64,000 bases of DNA, from positions 1 through 64,000 of the forward strand of contig NZ_JAUMUI010000008.1 in assembly GCF_030530745.1 (NCBI RefSeq). The letters run 5' to 3'. Positions 17,329 through 27,379 of the stretch are shown one piece after another; positions within the stretch are counted from its first letter, which is position 1, and each line of letters begins with the position of its first letter. The translations under genes were made by a program, and so were the position numbers. Origin of the DNA: Neisseria sp. Lineage in GTDB: Bacteria; Pseudomonadota; Gammaproteobacteria; Burkholderiales; Neisseriaceae. Below the pieces are notes generated by a model. That model did not search any database. It saw only the letters and a program-made list of their open reading frames with translations, and was not told where the DNA came from.

Positions 17329-18516
17329 ATGACACAACAAGTCTTAACTATTTTGGGCAGCACCGGCAGCATAGGCGAAAGCACGCTCGACGTGGTGTCG
17401 CGCCACCCCGAAAAATTCCGTATTTTCGCGCTGGCCGGGCACAAACAGGTGCAGAAGCTGGCCGCGCAGTGCGAACGCTTCAACCCTCAGTTTGCCGTAG
17501 TGGCCGATGCCGAACACGCCGCCGCGTTGGAGCAGTTGCTGGAATCCGCCCGCTGCCGCACCGAAGTGCTCTACGGCGCGCAAGCCCTGACTGACGTAGC
17601 AAGCGCGGGCGAGGTTGACGGCGTGATGGCGGCCATCGTGGGTGCGGCCGGACTGCCTTCGGCACTGGCCGCTGCAGCCACAGGTAAAACCGTTTATCTG
17701 GCCAATAAAGAAACGCTGGTGGTGTCGGGCGCACTGTTTATGGAAACCGCCCGCGCAAACGGTGCGGAAATTTTGCCGGTGGACAGCGAACACAACGCCA
17801 TTTACCAAGTGTTGCCGCAGGATTATTCAGGCCGTCTGAACGCGCACGGCATCGAGTCGATTATCCTCACCGCCTCGGGCGGGCCGTTTCTCGATACGGA
17901 TTTGGCCGCATTCGACTGCATCACGCCCGCGCAGGCGGTCAAACACCCCAACTGGGCGATGGGGCAGAAAATTTCGGTGGATTCCGCCACCATGATGAAC
18001 AAAGGCTTGGAACTGATTGAAGCGCACTGGCTGTTTGACTGCCCGCCCGAAAAACTCGAAGTGGTGGTACACCCGCAAAGCGTTATCCACAGCATGGTGC
18101 GCTACCGCGACGGCTCGGTGCTGGCGCAGATGGGCAACCCCGATATGCGCACGCCGATTGCTTATTGCCTGGGTTTGCCCGAACGCATCGAATCGGGCGT
18201 GGGCGCGCTGGATTTCGGCGCCTTGTCGGCCCTAACCTTCCGCGAGCCCGATTTTGCCCGCTATCCCTGCCTGAAACTGGCTTATGATGCCATGCACGCG
18301 GGCGGCGGCGCACCATGCGTGTTGAACGCCGCCAACGAAGAAGCCGTAGCCGCCTTTCTGGCAGGCAGAATCCGCTTTACCGACATCGCCCGCGTGGTGT
18401 CGCACTGCTTGGAACAAGGTTTTTCAGACGGCCTCAACGATGTCGGCAGCCTGCTGGCGCAAGATGCGCAAACACGCGCGCAGGCACAAAACGGTATTGC
18501 CGCGCTGGCGCGGTAG
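17329..18516 (+). CDS. dxr: 1-deoxy-D-xylulose 5-phosphate reductoisomerase
   Basis: The 395-residue enzyme rearranges and reduces DXP to MEP with NADPH, the committed step of the MEP isoprenoid pathway. The N-terminal [10 protein letters not shown] is the NADPH loop. [10 protein letters not shown] (near 150) carries the metal-binding Asp/Glu, and ASGGPFL and [20 protein letters not shown] follow. The frame extends 36 codons upstream, but the ATG chosen gives the normal family length and start ([13 protein letters not shown]). It belongs with dxs at 29521 in the same pathway and supplies precursors for UppS. Confidence 0.97.
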   Translation: MTQQVLTILGSTGSIGESTLDVVSRHPEKFRIFALAGHKQVQKLAAQCERFNPQFAVVADAEHAAALEQLLESARCRTEVLYGAQALTDVASAGEVDGVMAAIVGAAGLPSALAAAATGKTVYLANKETLVVSGALFMETARANGAEILPVDSEHNAIYQVLPQDYSGRLNAHGIESIILTASGGPFLDTDLAAFDCITPAQAVKHPNWAMGQKISVDSATMMNKGLELIEAHWLFDCPPEKLEVVVHPQSVIHSMVRYRDGSVLAQMGNPDMRTPIAYCLGLPERIESGVGALDFGALSALTFREPDFARYPCLKLAYDAMHAGGGAPCVLNAANEEAVAAFLAGRIRFTDIARVVSHCLEQGFSDGLNDVGSLLAQDAQTRAQAQNGIAALAR

Positions 18517-18700
18517 AGGGGCCGTCTGACAACCGGCGGCGGCGGCCGGTGTTTAAAGTTCTGTAACCATTGTGCAAACCCTCTTGTAATAAGCCGTACA
18601 GACTGCTGTAAAATCAAAACCTTTTCAGACGGCCCGATAAAGCGGCAGGCCGTCTGAAAACACTGTTTCAAACGAAAGAAAACAAAACTTTGGGGAACCC

Positions 18701-20044
18701 ATGTTAACTACAGTTGCGGCCTTTATCGCCGCCATCTTGATTTTGGTCAGCCTGCACGAATTCGGCCACTATATCGTGGCGCGTTGGTGCGGCGTGAAGG
18801 TGCTGCGCTTTTCGGTGGGCTTCGGCAAGCCGTTTCTGAAGAAAAAGCGCGGCGACACCGAATGGTGCCTGGCGCCGATACCGCTGGGCGGCTATGTGAA
18901 AATGGTCGATACCCGCGAAGGCAACGTGGCCGAAGCCGATCTGCCGTATGCTTTCGACAAACAGCATCCCGCCAAGCGCATTGCCGTCGTGGCGGCCGGC
19001 CCGCTCACCAATCTGGTGCTGGCCGTGCTGTTGTTCGGGCTGAGCTTTTCGATGGGCGTTACCGAGCTGCGCCCGTATGTGGGCACGGTAGAACCGGCCA
19101 GCATCGCCGCTCGCGCAGGCTTCGTGCCCGGCGACAAAATCGTGTCGGTTAACGGCGTGGCCGTAAACGACTGGTCGGCCGCCCGCAATGAAATCGTGCT
19201 CAACCTCGAATCGGTTAAGGTAAACGTGGCCGTAGAAACCCAAAGCGGCCAAAACGCCGTGCGCACCATCGACATCGCCGGCACCCCGGATGCCGGGCAG
19301 GTCATCAAACAGCAGGGGCACATCGGCCTGTTGCCGTTTAAAATCACCAACACATTGGGCGAGGTGCTGCCAGGCAGCCCCGCCGCCGCCGCCGGTCTGA
19401 AAAAAGGCGATACGCTGGTGGCCGCCGAGGGCAGGCAGCTGCACTATTGGTCGGACTGGTCGGCGCTGTTCCGCCAAAATCCCGGAAAAAGCCTGACCAT
19501 ACAATACCTGCGCGACGGCCGAACCTTAGAAACCCGCTTACGCCCCGATTCGGAAGAGCTGCCCGACCGCACCTTGATCGGCAAGGCGGGCGTTGCCCCG
19601 CAGAGCGATCAGGCGTGGATGGAGAAAATCCGCCACGAATACACCCCCACCGTGCCTCAGGCATTTGAGATGGGCTGGCAGAAAACCGCCGATTATTCGG
19701 TGATGATGGTGAAATTTTTCGGCAAACTGTTGACCGGACAGGCATCTTTGAGCCATATTTCCGGCCCGGTAACCATTGCCGACATGGCGGGTAAAACCGC
19801 TTCATACGGCCTGCAAAGCTATATAGAATTTCTCGCCCTGGTCAGTATCAGCTTAGGAATCATGAATTTATTGCCCATTCCGGTTTTGGACGGAGGGCAT
19901 TTGGTGTATTATGTCGCCGAATGGATACGCGGAAAACCGCTGAGCGAGCGCATTCAGGCCGCCGGCCTGCGCTTCGGCCTTGCCGTCATGCTGATGCTGA
20001 TGATGGTGGCCTTCTTTAACGATATAACCCGTTTGTTTGGATAA
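18701..20044 (+). CDS. rseP: RIP zinc metalloprotease (site-2 protease)
   Basis: The 447-residue inner-membrane protease cuts membrane-bound anti-sigma factors and leftover signal peptides. The zinc motif HEFGH lies in the first transmembrane helix (His19, Glu20, His23), and the third ligand is in [11 protein letters not shown] near 395. Two PDZ domains (about 105-190 and 205-290) lie between. The adjoining order dxr-rseP-bamA-skp is the usual neisserial and proteobacterial one. No rseA homologue is visible in the window, so the substrate here is unknown. GGGGAA precedes the ATG. Confidence 0.96.
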   Translation: MLTTVAAFIAAILILVSLHEFGHYIVARWCGVKVLRFSVGFGKPFLKKKRGDTEWCLAPIPLGGYVKMVDTREGNVAEADLPYAFDKQHPAKRIAVVAAGPLTNLVLAVLLFGLSFSMGVTELRPYVGTVEPASIAARAGFVPGDKIVSVNGVAVNDWSAARNEIVLNLESVKVNVAVETQSGQNAVRTIDIAGTPDAGQVIKQQGHIGLLPFKITNTLGEVLPGSPAAAAGLKKGDTLVAAEGRQLHYWSDWSALFRQNPGKSLTIQYLRDGRTLETRLRPDSEELPDRTLIGKAGVAPQSDQAWMEKIRHEYTPTVPQAFEMGWQKTADYSVMMVKFFGKLLTGQASLSHISGPVTIADMAGKTASYGLQSYIEFLALVSISLGIMNLLPIPVLDGGHLVYYVAEWIRGKPLSERIQAAGLRFGLAVMLMLMMVAFFNDITRLFG

Positions 20045-20048
20045 TGTT

Positions 20049-22448
20049 ATGAAATTGAAACAGATTGCTGCAACTTTGATGTTAGTCGGCCTCTCGCCGC
20101 TGGCTATGGCCGACTTCACCATTCAGGATATCCGCGTAGAAGGCCTCCAACGCACCGAACCGAGCACGGTGTTCAACTATCTGCCGGTAAAAATCGGCGA
20201 TACGTTCACCGACGCCAAAAGCGAAGAAATCATCAAAAACCTGTATGCCACAGGCTTTTTCGATGATGTGCGCGTAGAAACCCTCGGCAACCAGGTGCTG
20301 CTCACCGTAGTGGAACGCCCGACCATCAGCAGCGTCAACATCACCGGCGCGAAAATGCTGCAAAACGAAGCCATCAAGAAAAATTTCGATGCTTTCGGCC
20401 TGATGCAGTCGCAGCCGTTCGACCAAGCCAAACTCAACGAAGCACTGGCCGGCTTGAAGCAGGAATACATCACCCGCGGCAAGCAGTCGGTGCAAATCAC
20501 CCCCGCCGTTACCAAGCTGGCGCGTAACCGCGTAGCCATCGACGTAAAAATCGACGAAGGCGCCACCACCAAAATCACCGATATCAAATTTGAAGGCAAC
20601 GAACAATATTCCGACCGCAGACTGCGCCGCCAGATGTCGCTGAGCGAAACCGGCGCGATGAGCTGGCTCACCCGCAACAACCGTTTCAACGAGCAGAAAT
20701 TTGCCCAGGATATGGAAAAAGTAACCGATTTCTACCAAAACAACGGTTACTTCGAAGCCCGCGTACTTGACACCTATATCCAAACCAACGAAGACAAAAC
20801 CCGCCAGACCATTCATGTGAAAGTACATGAAGGCCCGCGCTACCGCTGGGGAAAAGTGCAGATTGAAGGCGACACCCGCGAAGTGCCGAAAGAAAATCTG
20901 TATAAGATGCTGAAGATGAAAGAAGGCAAACGCTACGAGCGCCAGAAAATGGTCGACAGCCTGCAAGCCATGCAGACGGCCATGGGCAGCGCCGGTTATG
21001 CCTTCAGCGAAATCAACGTGCAGCCCGTGCCCAATCCCGAAACCGGAATTGTTGATTTCGTGCTCACGGTTGACCCCGGCCGCAAAGTTTATGTAAACGA
21101 AATCAATATTTCCGGCAACAACAAAACCCGTGACGAAGTTATCCGCCGCGAACTGCGTCAAATGGAAGCCGCCCCTTACGATGTTTCCAAACTGCAGCGC
21201 TCCAAAGAACGGGTAGAACTTTTGGGCTATTTCGACGATGTACAGTTTGAAGCCAAACCCGTAGAAGGCACGCCCGATCAGGTGGATTTGGACATGTCGC
21301 TGAAAGAGCGCTCCACCGGCTCTCTTGATTTGAGCGCCGGCTGGGTGCAGGATACTGGTTTGGTGATGTCGGTAGGTGTGGCGCAAGACAACCTGTTCGG
21401 CACAGGTAAGTCCGCATCCGCCCGCATTTCGCGCAGTAAAACCACCAAAAACGCGTCGCTGTCGTTTACCGAGCCGTATTTCACTCCCGACGGTGTGAGC
21501 TTGGGCTACGATATTTACGGCAGGGAATACGATCCGCGCAAAGCAAGCTCGAGCACACAGCAATACAAAACCACCACAATGGGTACGGGCATCCGCATGG
21601 GGGTGCCGGTAACCGAATACGACCGCGTCAATTTCGGTTTGGGAGCCGAACATCTGACTGTAAACACTTATGACGGCGCACCGAAACGCTACCGCGACTT
21701 CATCAACGATCACGGAGAGGGTAACGGCGGCATCGGCAAATTCAAAGGCTGGGTTTACAAAGGCAACATCGGCTGGGGGCGCAACAAAACGGATAACGCC
21801 CTGTGGCCGACCCGCGGCTACCTGACCAACGTCAACGGCGAAATCGGCCTGCCGGGCAGCGATTTGCAATATTACACCCTAACCCACAACCAAACGTGGT
21901 TCTTCCCCCTGAATAAGAACCTTACGCTGATGCTCGGCGGCGAGGTGGGCTACGGCAACGGCTACGGCAAAACCAAAGAAATGCCGTTTTTTGAAAACTT
22001 CTACGGCGGCGGCCTAGGCTCCGTGCGCGGCTTTGAGAGCGGCACACTCGGTCCGAAAGTGTATGACCGTTACGGCGACGTTATCAGTTACGGCGGTAAC
22101 AAAAAAGCCAACGCCAGTGCCGAACTGCTGTTCCCGATGCCCGGCATTAAAGATTCGCGCACCGTGCGCTTGAGCCTGTTTGCCGACGCAGGCAGCGTGT
22201 GGGACGGCAAAACCTATAACGACGGCAGCAGCGACACCCATTACACCAGTGGCGGTGCGCAAAACGTTTACGGCACCGGAACCTCCCATAAATCCACCTT
22301 TAAAGAGGAGTTGCGCTATTCCGCCGGCGCAGCGGTAACCTGGCTTTCACCCCTGGGTCCGATGAAATTCAGCTATGCCTATCCGATCAAGAAAAAGCAG
22401 GGCGATGAAATCCAACGCTTCCAGTTCCAACTGGGCACCACATTCTAA
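20049..22448 (+). CDS. bamA: Outer membrane protein assembly factor BamA (Omp85)
   Basis: The 799-residue protein has a signal peptide (1-21, ending LAMA), five POTRA domains (about 24-420) beginning DFTIQDIRVEGLQR, and a C-terminal 16-strand barrel ending in phenylalanine (FQFQLGTTF). The barrel loop motif GSVRGFESGTLGP is the conserved VRGF of L6. BamA inserts beta-barrel proteins into the outer membrane, including the anchors of trimeric autotransporters such as the adhesin at the start of this window. I take the ATG that gives a proper signal peptide; an in-frame TTG lies 12 bases upstream. It starts five bases after rseP ends. Confidence 0.98.
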   Translation: MKLKQIAATLMLVGLSPLAMADFTIQDIRVEGLQRTEPSTVFNYLPVKIGDTFTDAKSEEIIKNLYATGFFDDVRVETLGNQVLLTVVERPTISSVNITGAKMLQNEAIKKNFDAFGLMQSQPFDQAKLNEALAGLKQEYITRGKQSVQITPAVTKLARNRVAIDVKIDEGATTKITDIKFEGNEQYSDRRLRRQMSLSETGAMSWLTRNNRFNEQKFAQDMEKVTDFYQNNGYFEARVLDTYIQTNEDKTRQTIHVKVHEGPRYRWGKVQIEGDTREVPKENLYKMLKMKEGKRYERQKMVDSLQAMQTAMGSAGYAFSEINVQPVPNPETGIVDFVLTVDPGRKVYVNEINISGNNKTRDEVIRRELRQMEAAPYDVSKLQRSKERVELLGYFDDVQFEAKPVEGTPDQVDLDMSLKERSTGSLDLSAGWVQDTGLVMSVGVAQDNLFGTGKSASARISRSKTTKNASLSFTEPYFTPDGVSLGYDIYGREYDPRKASSSTQQYKTTTMGTGIRMGVPVTEYDRVNFGLGAEHLTVNTYDGAPKRYRDFINDHGEGNGGIGKFKGWVYKGNIGWGRNKTDNALWPTRGYLTNVNGEIGLPGSDLQYYTLTHNQTWFFPLNKNLTLMLGGEVGYGNGYGKTKEMPFFENFYGGGLGSVRGFESGTLGPKVYDRYGDVISYGGNKKANASAELLFPMPGIKDSRTVRLSLFADAGSVWDGKTYNDGSSDTHYTSGGAQNVYGTGTSHKSTFKEELRYSAGAAVTWLSPLGPMKFSYAYPIKKKQGDEIQRFQFQLGTTF

Positions 22449-22456
22449 AACGTGAA

Positions 22457-22485
22457 GGCATCTTGCCCGTTTGGCGCAAGATGCC
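22457..22485 (+). terminator. Hairpin between bamA and skp
   Basis: GGCATCTTGC and GCAAGATGCC form a perfect 10-bp stem with a 9-base loop, followed by GCCTTTTC. The T run is short, so this is more likely an attenuator or RNA-stability hairpin than a full stop. Confidence 0.6.
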
Positions 22486-22523
22486 GCCTTTTCGGCTTCA
22501 GGGGATAAGCAGAAGGACTTTAT

Positions 22524-23036
22524 ATGAACCGGACATCACATTGGGCGCATTGGTGCGCCGCCGCCGTATTGGGCCTGTGCCTGATGGGCAATGCCGCCGC
22601 CGAAAGCATGCAGAAAATCGGCTTTATTAATGCCGAGAGGCTGTATCTGGAATCAAAGCAGGCCCAAGGCATTCAGAAAACGCTGGAAAAAGAATTCAGC
22701 GGCAAACATAAAGCGTTGCAGAAAATCCAACAGGAAGGAGCGGCTTTAGAGAAAAAACTGGCTTCGGGCAAACTCACCGAAGCCGAGCGTGAAGCCACCG
22801 TGCGCCAACTTGGCGAACTTGTTCAGAAATTCCGCCTGCAACAGGAAAAACTGGCCGAAGAATACAACCTTCGCCGCAACGAAGAATTCGCCGCCTTGCA
22901 GCAAAACGCCAACCGGGTGATTATAGATTTAGCCAAAAAAGAAGGCTACGATCTGATTTTGAAAGACGTGGTCTACGTCAGCAGCAAATACGATATTACC
23001 GACCGCGTCATCAAGGCCTTAAACGCACGCCGCTGA
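22524..23036 (+). CDS. skp: Periplasmic chaperone Skp/OmpH family
   Basis: The 170-residue protein has a signal peptide (about 1-26, ending NAAAE), then the OmpH opening KIGFINAERLYLES and a long charged helical hairpin (about 45-130). Family members are periplasmic trimers that hold unfolded outer-membrane proteins for BamA. AAGGA lies seven bases ahead of the ATG. The position directly behind bamA supports the call. Confidence 0.95.
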   Translation: MNRTSHWAHWCAAAVLGLCLMGNAAAESMQKIGFINAERLYLESKQAQGIQKTLEKEFSGKHKALQKIQQEGAALEKKLASGKLTEAEREATVRQLGELVQKFRLQQEKLAEEYNLRRNEEFAALQQNANRVIIDLAKKEGYDLILKDVVYVSSKYDITDRVIKALNARR

Positions 23037-23146
23037 CACCGGCTGTTTTCAGACGGCCTGTTACGCCTGTTACAAACAGGCTGCGGGTGCAGTGCCGTAA
23101 CCGAATACAGACGGCCTCATAACCTGTTCATAAAGCAAGCTTCCCC

Positions 23147-24205
23147 ATGACCACCCGAACTTCCTACACCTTATCGCAAATTACCGCCGAACTCGGCGGA
23201 GAATGGCACGGCGAAGATGTTGCCGTACACGCCGTAAAACCGCTTTCGCAAGCTCAGGCAGGGCATATCGGCTTTCTGGCCAACCCCAAATACAAAGCCG
23301 ACGTAACCGCCAGTGCGGCAGGCGCGGTGATTGTCTCGCCCAAAGCGGCAGATGAATTTGCAGGCCGCAACCTGATTGTGGCGCAAGACCCCTATCTTTA
23401 TTTTGCCAAAGTGGCGCGGCTGTTTTCGCCGGTTGAAAAAGCCAGCGGCCTCATCCACCCGACTGCCGTTATCGAAGAAAGCGCCACCGTTCCCGCCGGA
23501 TGCGAAATCGGCGCGCACGCCTATATCGGCGCCGGTACCGTGCTCGGTGAAGGCTGCCGCATTCTGGCCGGCGCAGTGGTCGAACACAACTGCAGATTGG
23601 GCGACGAAGTCGTTATCCACCCCAATGCCGTGGTTTATCACGGCTGCACGCTGGGCCACCGTGTGGAAATCCATTCCGGCGCGGTTATCGGCGCCGACGG
23701 CTTCGGTTTGGCGTTTGCAGGCGATTCGTGGTTTAAGATTCCGCAAACCGGCGGCGTAACGTTGGGAGACGATGTGGAAATCGGCTCCAACAGCAATATC
23801 GACCGCGGCGCGATGAGCGACACGGTGGTGGGCAACGGCACCAAAATCGACAACCAGGTGCAAATCGGCCACAACTGCAAAATCGGTCCGCACACCGTGA
23901 TTGCCGCCAAAACCGGTATTTCCGGCAGCGTAACCGTCGGCAGCTACTGCATTATCGGCGGCGGCGTCGGCACGGTGGGACACATCGAAATCGCCGACAA
24001 AACCACCATCGGCGGCGGCAGCAGCATCACCCACAGCATCAAAGAAAGCGGCCAGCACATTGCCGGCCCGTATCCGATGCAAACCCATAAAGAATGGGCG
24101 CGCAACGCCGTCCATATCCGCCGGCTGAGCGAAATGAACCAACGCATCAAGCAGCTTGAAAAAGCCTTACCTTCCCTGCAATCCGCAGAAAATAATAAGG
24201 AATAA
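23147..24205 (+). CDS. lpxD: UDP-3-O-(3-hydroxyacyl)glucosamine N-acyltransferase
   Basis: The 352-residue enzyme adds the N-linked hydroxyacyl chain in the third step of lipid A synthesis. It has an N-terminal uridine-binding domain (about 1-100) and a left-handed beta-helix of hexapeptide repeats (about 105-310), with the active-site region around QIGHNCKIG near 245. A short C-terminal helix ends the protein. fabZ starts two bases after the stop, so the two are probably translated together. Confidence 0.97.
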   Translation: MTTRTSYTLSQITAELGGEWHGEDVAVHAVKPLSQAQAGHIGFLANPKYKADVTASAAGAVIVSPKAADEFAGRNLIVAQDPYLYFAKVARLFSPVEKASGLIHPTAVIEESATVPAGCEIGAHAYIGAGTVLGEGCRILAGAVVEHNCRLGDEVVIHPNAVVYHGCTLGHRVEIHSGAVIGADGFGLAFAGDSWFKIPQTGGVTLGDDVEIGSNSNIDRGAMSDTVVGNGTKIDNQVQIGHNCKIGPHTVIAAKTGISGSVTVGSYCIIGGGVGTVGHIEIADKTTIGGGSSITHSIKESGQHIAGPYPMQTHKEWARNAVHIRRLSEMNQRIKQLEKALPSLQSAENNKE

Positions 24206-24207
24206 CC

Positions 24208-24663
24208 ATGGAAATCAACCTCCCCATCGAAGCCAAAGACATCCACAAACTGATTCCGCACCGCTACCCGTTTCTGATGATCGACCGCATCACCGCGTTC
24301 GAGAGCATGAAAAGCCTCACCGCGATTAAAAACGTTACCATGAACGAGCCGCAGTTTCAGGGACACTTCCCCGACCTGCCCGTGATGCCCGGCGTGCTGA
24401 TTATCGAAGCGATGGCGCAGGCTTGCGGCACACTGGCGATTCTGAGCGAAGGCGGCCGCAAAGACGACGAATTCTTCTTCTTCGCCGGCATCGATGACGC
24501 CCGTTTCAAACGCCAAGTGATTCCGGGCGACCGGCTCGTGTTTGAAGTGGAGCTGATTACCAACAAACGCGGTATCGGCAAATTCAACGCCGTGGCCAAA
24601 GTTGAAGGCCAGGTTGCCGTTGAAGCCGTGATTATGTGCGCCAAACGCGTAGTCGGTAAGTAA
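24208..24663 (+). CDS. fabZ: 3-hydroxyacyl-ACP dehydratase
   Basis: The 151-residue hotdog-fold enzyme dehydrates 3-hydroxyacyl-ACP in fatty acid elongation and so competes with LpxA and LpxD for the same substrate. The motifs LIPHRYPFLMIDR (near 15-27) and GHFPDLPVMPGVLIIEAMAQ (catalytic His near 52 and Glu near 66) are intact. Lying between lpxD and lpxA is the classical arrangement that balances phospholipid and lipid A synthesis. Confidence 0.97.
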   Translation: MEINLPIEAKDIHKLIPHRYPFLMIDRITAFESMKSLTAIKNVTMNEPQFQGHFPDLPVMPGVLIIEAMAQACGTLAILSEGGRKDDEFFFFAGIDDARFKRQVIPGDRLVFEVELITNKRGIGKFNAVAKVEGQVAVEAVIMCAKRVVGK

Positions 24664-24730
24664 TTCCGCAGAGGCCGCCTGAAACCCGGCAAATGGTTTT
24701 CAGACGGCCTGTCAACAAAGGAAAGCCTCA

Positions 24731-25507
24731 ATGAGCTTAATCCACCCCACCGCCGTCATCGATCCCAAGGCCGAGTTGGATTCCGGCGTTAAAGTCGGCG
24801 CCTACACCGTTATCGGCGCGAATGTGCAGATCGGCGCAGGCACCGAAATCGGGCCGCACGCCGTAATCGAAGGCCACACCACCATCGGCGAAAACAACAA
24901 AATCTTCCAGTTTGCCAGCCTCGGCGCCCAGCCGCAGGATAAAAAATGGCGCGGCGAACCCACCCGCCTGATTATCGGCAACGGCAACACCATCCGCGAA
25001 TTCACCACCTTCAACACCGGCACCGTTACCGGCATCGGCGAAACCCGCATCGGCGACGACAACTGGATTATGGCCTATGTGCATCTGGCGCACGACTGCG
25101 TAATCGGCAGCCACACCATCTTCGCCAACAACGCCTCGCTGGCCGGGCACGTTACCATCGGCGATTATGTGGTGTTGGGCGGCTACACGCTGGTGTTCCA
25201 GTTCTGCCAAATCGGCGATTACGCCATGACCGCCTTCGCCGCCGGCGTGCATAAAGACGTGCCGCCCTATGTGATGGCTTCGGGCTACCGCGCCGAACCG
25301 GCCGGCCTCAACAGCGAAGGCATGCGCCGCAACGGTTTTTCGCCCGAACAAATCGCCCGCGTGAAAGACGTGTATAAAATCCTCTACCGCCAAGGCTTGG
25401 GTTTGGAAGAAGCCAAGGCCGAAGTGCTGAAAATGGCCGAAACCGCCCCTGAGCTGGCGGTGTTTAAAAACTTTTTCGACACCTCTTCGCGCGGTATTAT
25501 CCGCTGA
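24731..25507 (+). CDS. lpxA: UDP-N-acetylglucosamine acyltransferase
   Basis: The 258-residue enzyme carries out the first step of lipid A synthesis, 3-O-acylation of UDP-GlcNAc. Hexapeptide repeats (about 3-190) form the beta-helix. The catalytic histidine is in [11 protein letters not shown] near 122, and the C-terminal helical bundle includes [16 protein letters not shown] inverted pair separates it from fabZ. lpxB is not in this window. Confidence 0.98.
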   Translation: MSLIHPTAVIDPKAELDSGVKVGAYTVIGANVQIGAGTEIGPHAVIEGHTTIGENNKIFQFASLGAQPQDKKWRGEPTRLIIGNGNTIREFTTFNTGTVTGIGETRIGDDNWIMAYVHLAHDCVIGSHTIFANNASLAGHVTIGDYVVLGGYTLVFQFCQIGDYAMTAFAAGVHKDVPPYVMASGYRAEPAGLNSEGMRRNGFSPEQIARVKDVYKILYRQGLGLEEAKAEVLKMAETAPELAVFKNFFDTSSRGIIR

Positions 25508-25520
25508 TAAAAAAGAACAT

Positions 25521-25555
25521 AAAGGCCGTCTGAAAACAATTTTCAGACGGCCTTT
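25521..25555 (+). terminator. DUS inverted pair ending the lpx run
   Basis: AAAGGCCGTCTGAAAA and TTTTCAGACGGCCTTT form a near-perfect stem with flanking T residues. It closes the long plus-strand run after lpxA. Confidence 0.85.
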
Positions 25556-25711
25556 GCCGTTTCGGGCGGAAGAACGATAAAACCCTCTCGCGATCTGCCG
25601 AACCGGTTGGAAAAATAACCGGAAACCTTGTTAAATCAAAATAATACAGACATTAATTAAAAATTGCTGCAAAGCAGAATCCGCCTTAAAACCGACCGGC
25701 GGCAGACTGCC

Positions 25712-27124
25712 CTATCCCGGAATTTCCCGCTGCCACTGCTGCAGCAGCTGCCGCAGCTGGTCGGCATGTTCGTGGCCGCTGTCGATGGCGTTTTGCAGCC
25801 AGGTACAGGCGGTGGCGGTGCTTTGCGGCGCACCCAGGCCGTGGTAGTACAGGCAGGCGAGATTGTATTGGGCCATAGGATCGCCCTGATTGGCGGCCTG
25901 CTCGAACCAATAGGCGGCCTGATCGGGATCGGCATCCACGCCCTGTCCGTTGTAATACATCATGCCGAGGTTGGTTTGCGCCTTGCGGTGGTGCAGCTCG
26001 GCCGCCTGAAGATAGAGTTTGCGCGCCAGAAAATAATCCTGATCGCGCCCCAAGCCGTAGTGGCAGGCGAAAGCGGCCTGGTAATCCTGATCGGCTTTTT
26101 GGAACATCAGCGCCGCCTGCTTGGCTTCTTCATAATCTTCTTTAGAGGTAAGCGCGGTATCGGTAAGCAGTTTTTTGTGTGCCGCCATATCGCCCAACTC
26201 GGCAGCCCGCCGGTATTGTCGGCGGGCGGTACCGGTATCGGCTTCGACACCCAAACCGTAGCGGAAAATATCACCGAGCAGGCGCAGGGCCTTGGGATGG
26301 TTGCGGCGGGCGGCCGCAGAAGCATATTTACGGGCCTGCTGATGGTCGCGCTCCACAAACCTGCCGGTCAGATAAGCCTCGGCCAGTGTCGCCAAAGCAT
26401 CGGCATCACCTTGCGCTGCAGCTTTTTCAAGCCAGTTTATGGATTCACCGTTATTCTGCTCAAACAGCACCTCACCCAGTGCGGCCTGCGCGGCACCAAA
26501 CCCGTGTTCGGCAGCAGGAATGAAATGTTCTATGGCTTTTTGCAGGTTTTTTTCAACATGCTGGCCATAGCGGTATTGGTTGCCGAGCAGCCAATGGGCC
26601 GCAGTAACGCCTTGTGCGGCGGCCTGCGTAAACAGTTCGTGTGCCCGTGCCAGATCCGGTTCGGGTGCCTGCTGCCAGTATTTGGCAAGATAAAGCTGAG
26701 CATCGCCATTGCCCTGCGCGGCGGCCAGTTCGGCCCAATGCACGGCCTGCGGGTCTTTTTGGTCGGCACAATATTCCAGCAGCCGCAGCTGGGCATGCAG
26801 CACGCCGCTTTCAGCCAAGTCGGTATACTCGCCGATCTGCTGCTCGAAGTGTTCGCCGTCGGCGGCGCGCAGCTGCAGAAGGTTGTAACGGGCATACGGA
26901 TGGCCTCCTTCCGCCGCCACCTTGAGCCAATGGCGGGCGGCGCTGTAATTGGGGCGTGCACCCGCACCGTTGAGCAGGCAGCCTGCCAACTGGAATGCGG
27001 CCTCGATATGCCCCGCTTGGGCGGCCTCCAGCAGCAGGGGGACGGCGGCGGCACAGTCGTCCGGGTTTTTCAGCAGCAGCTCGTGCCCTTGCTGGAACAG
27101 TGATTCGGGAGTTGCTTGGGTCAT
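25712..27124 (-). CDS. Sel1-like (TPR-type) repeat protein
   Basis: The 470-residue protein is built almost entirely of Sel1 repeats of about 36 residues. Roughly eleven are visible, for example AAYWFEQAANQGDPMAQYNL and its relatives. No signal peptide or membrane segment is seen, so it is probably a cytoplasmic scaffold; no partner can be named. I take the ATG giving MTQATPESL; the frame runs 23 codons further upstream with no better start. It is flanked by divergent or unrelated genes and seems monocistronic. Confidence 0.85.
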   Translation of the reverse strand: MTQATPESLFQQGHELLLKNPDDCAAAVPLLLEAAQAGHIEAAFQLAGCLLNGAGARPNYSAARHWLKVAAEGGHPYARYNLLQLRAADGEHFEQQIGEYTDLAESGVLHAQLRLLEYCADQKDPQAVHWAELAAAQGNGDAQLYLAKYWQQAPEPDLARAHELFTQAAAQGVTAAHWLLGNQYRYGQHVEKNLQKAIEHFIPAAEHGFGAAQAALGEVLFEQNNGESINWLEKAAAQGDADALATLAEAYLTGRFVERDHQQARKYASAAARRNHPKALRLLGDIFRYGLGVEADTGTARRQYRRAAELGDMAAHKKLLTDTALTSKEDYEEAKQAALMFQKADQDYQAAFACHYGLGRDQDYFLARKLYLQAAELHHRKAQTNLGMMYYNGQGVDADPDQAAYWFEQAANQGDPMAQYNLACLYYHGLGAPQSTATACTWLQNAIDSGHEHADQLRQLLQQWQREIPG

Positions 27125-27308
27125 TTTCGTGCGTAGCGGATTGAAAAAATAGAAACATTGTATCGCAAAACAGCGGCAGTTCGGCCAACCCAAACATGCC
27201 GTGCTGAATACGGCCGAAAAAAGCGGCCAACAGCTTTTTTATACAGGATTTACCGGCCGGACGGCATTTTATAGCAACCCATTACCTGGGTTGGGGCTGC
27301 AGGATAAA

Positions 27309-27334
27309 AGGCCGTCTGAACGTTCGGACGGCCT
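27309..27334. terminator. DUS pair downstream of prmA
   Basis: AGGCCGTCTGAACG faces CGTTCGGACGGCCT. One arm is a DUS variant with a single change, and the stem is short. It sits about 45 bases past the prmA stop. Confidence 0.6.
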
Positions 27335-27379
27335 GAGGCTTGGCAGGGAAGCTCCGGCCGTTTACCGGACGGACACCCG

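Noticed and set aside
20082-21869. 595-codon minus-strand frame opposite bamA
   Set aside because: bamA is unmistakable on the other strand; the antisense product resembles no protein and reflects codon bias in a GC-rich gene.
25664-27103. 479-codon plus-strand frame opposite the Sel1 gene
   Set aside because: The minus-strand frame shows regular Sel1 repeats; the plus frame has no ribosome-binding site or domain.
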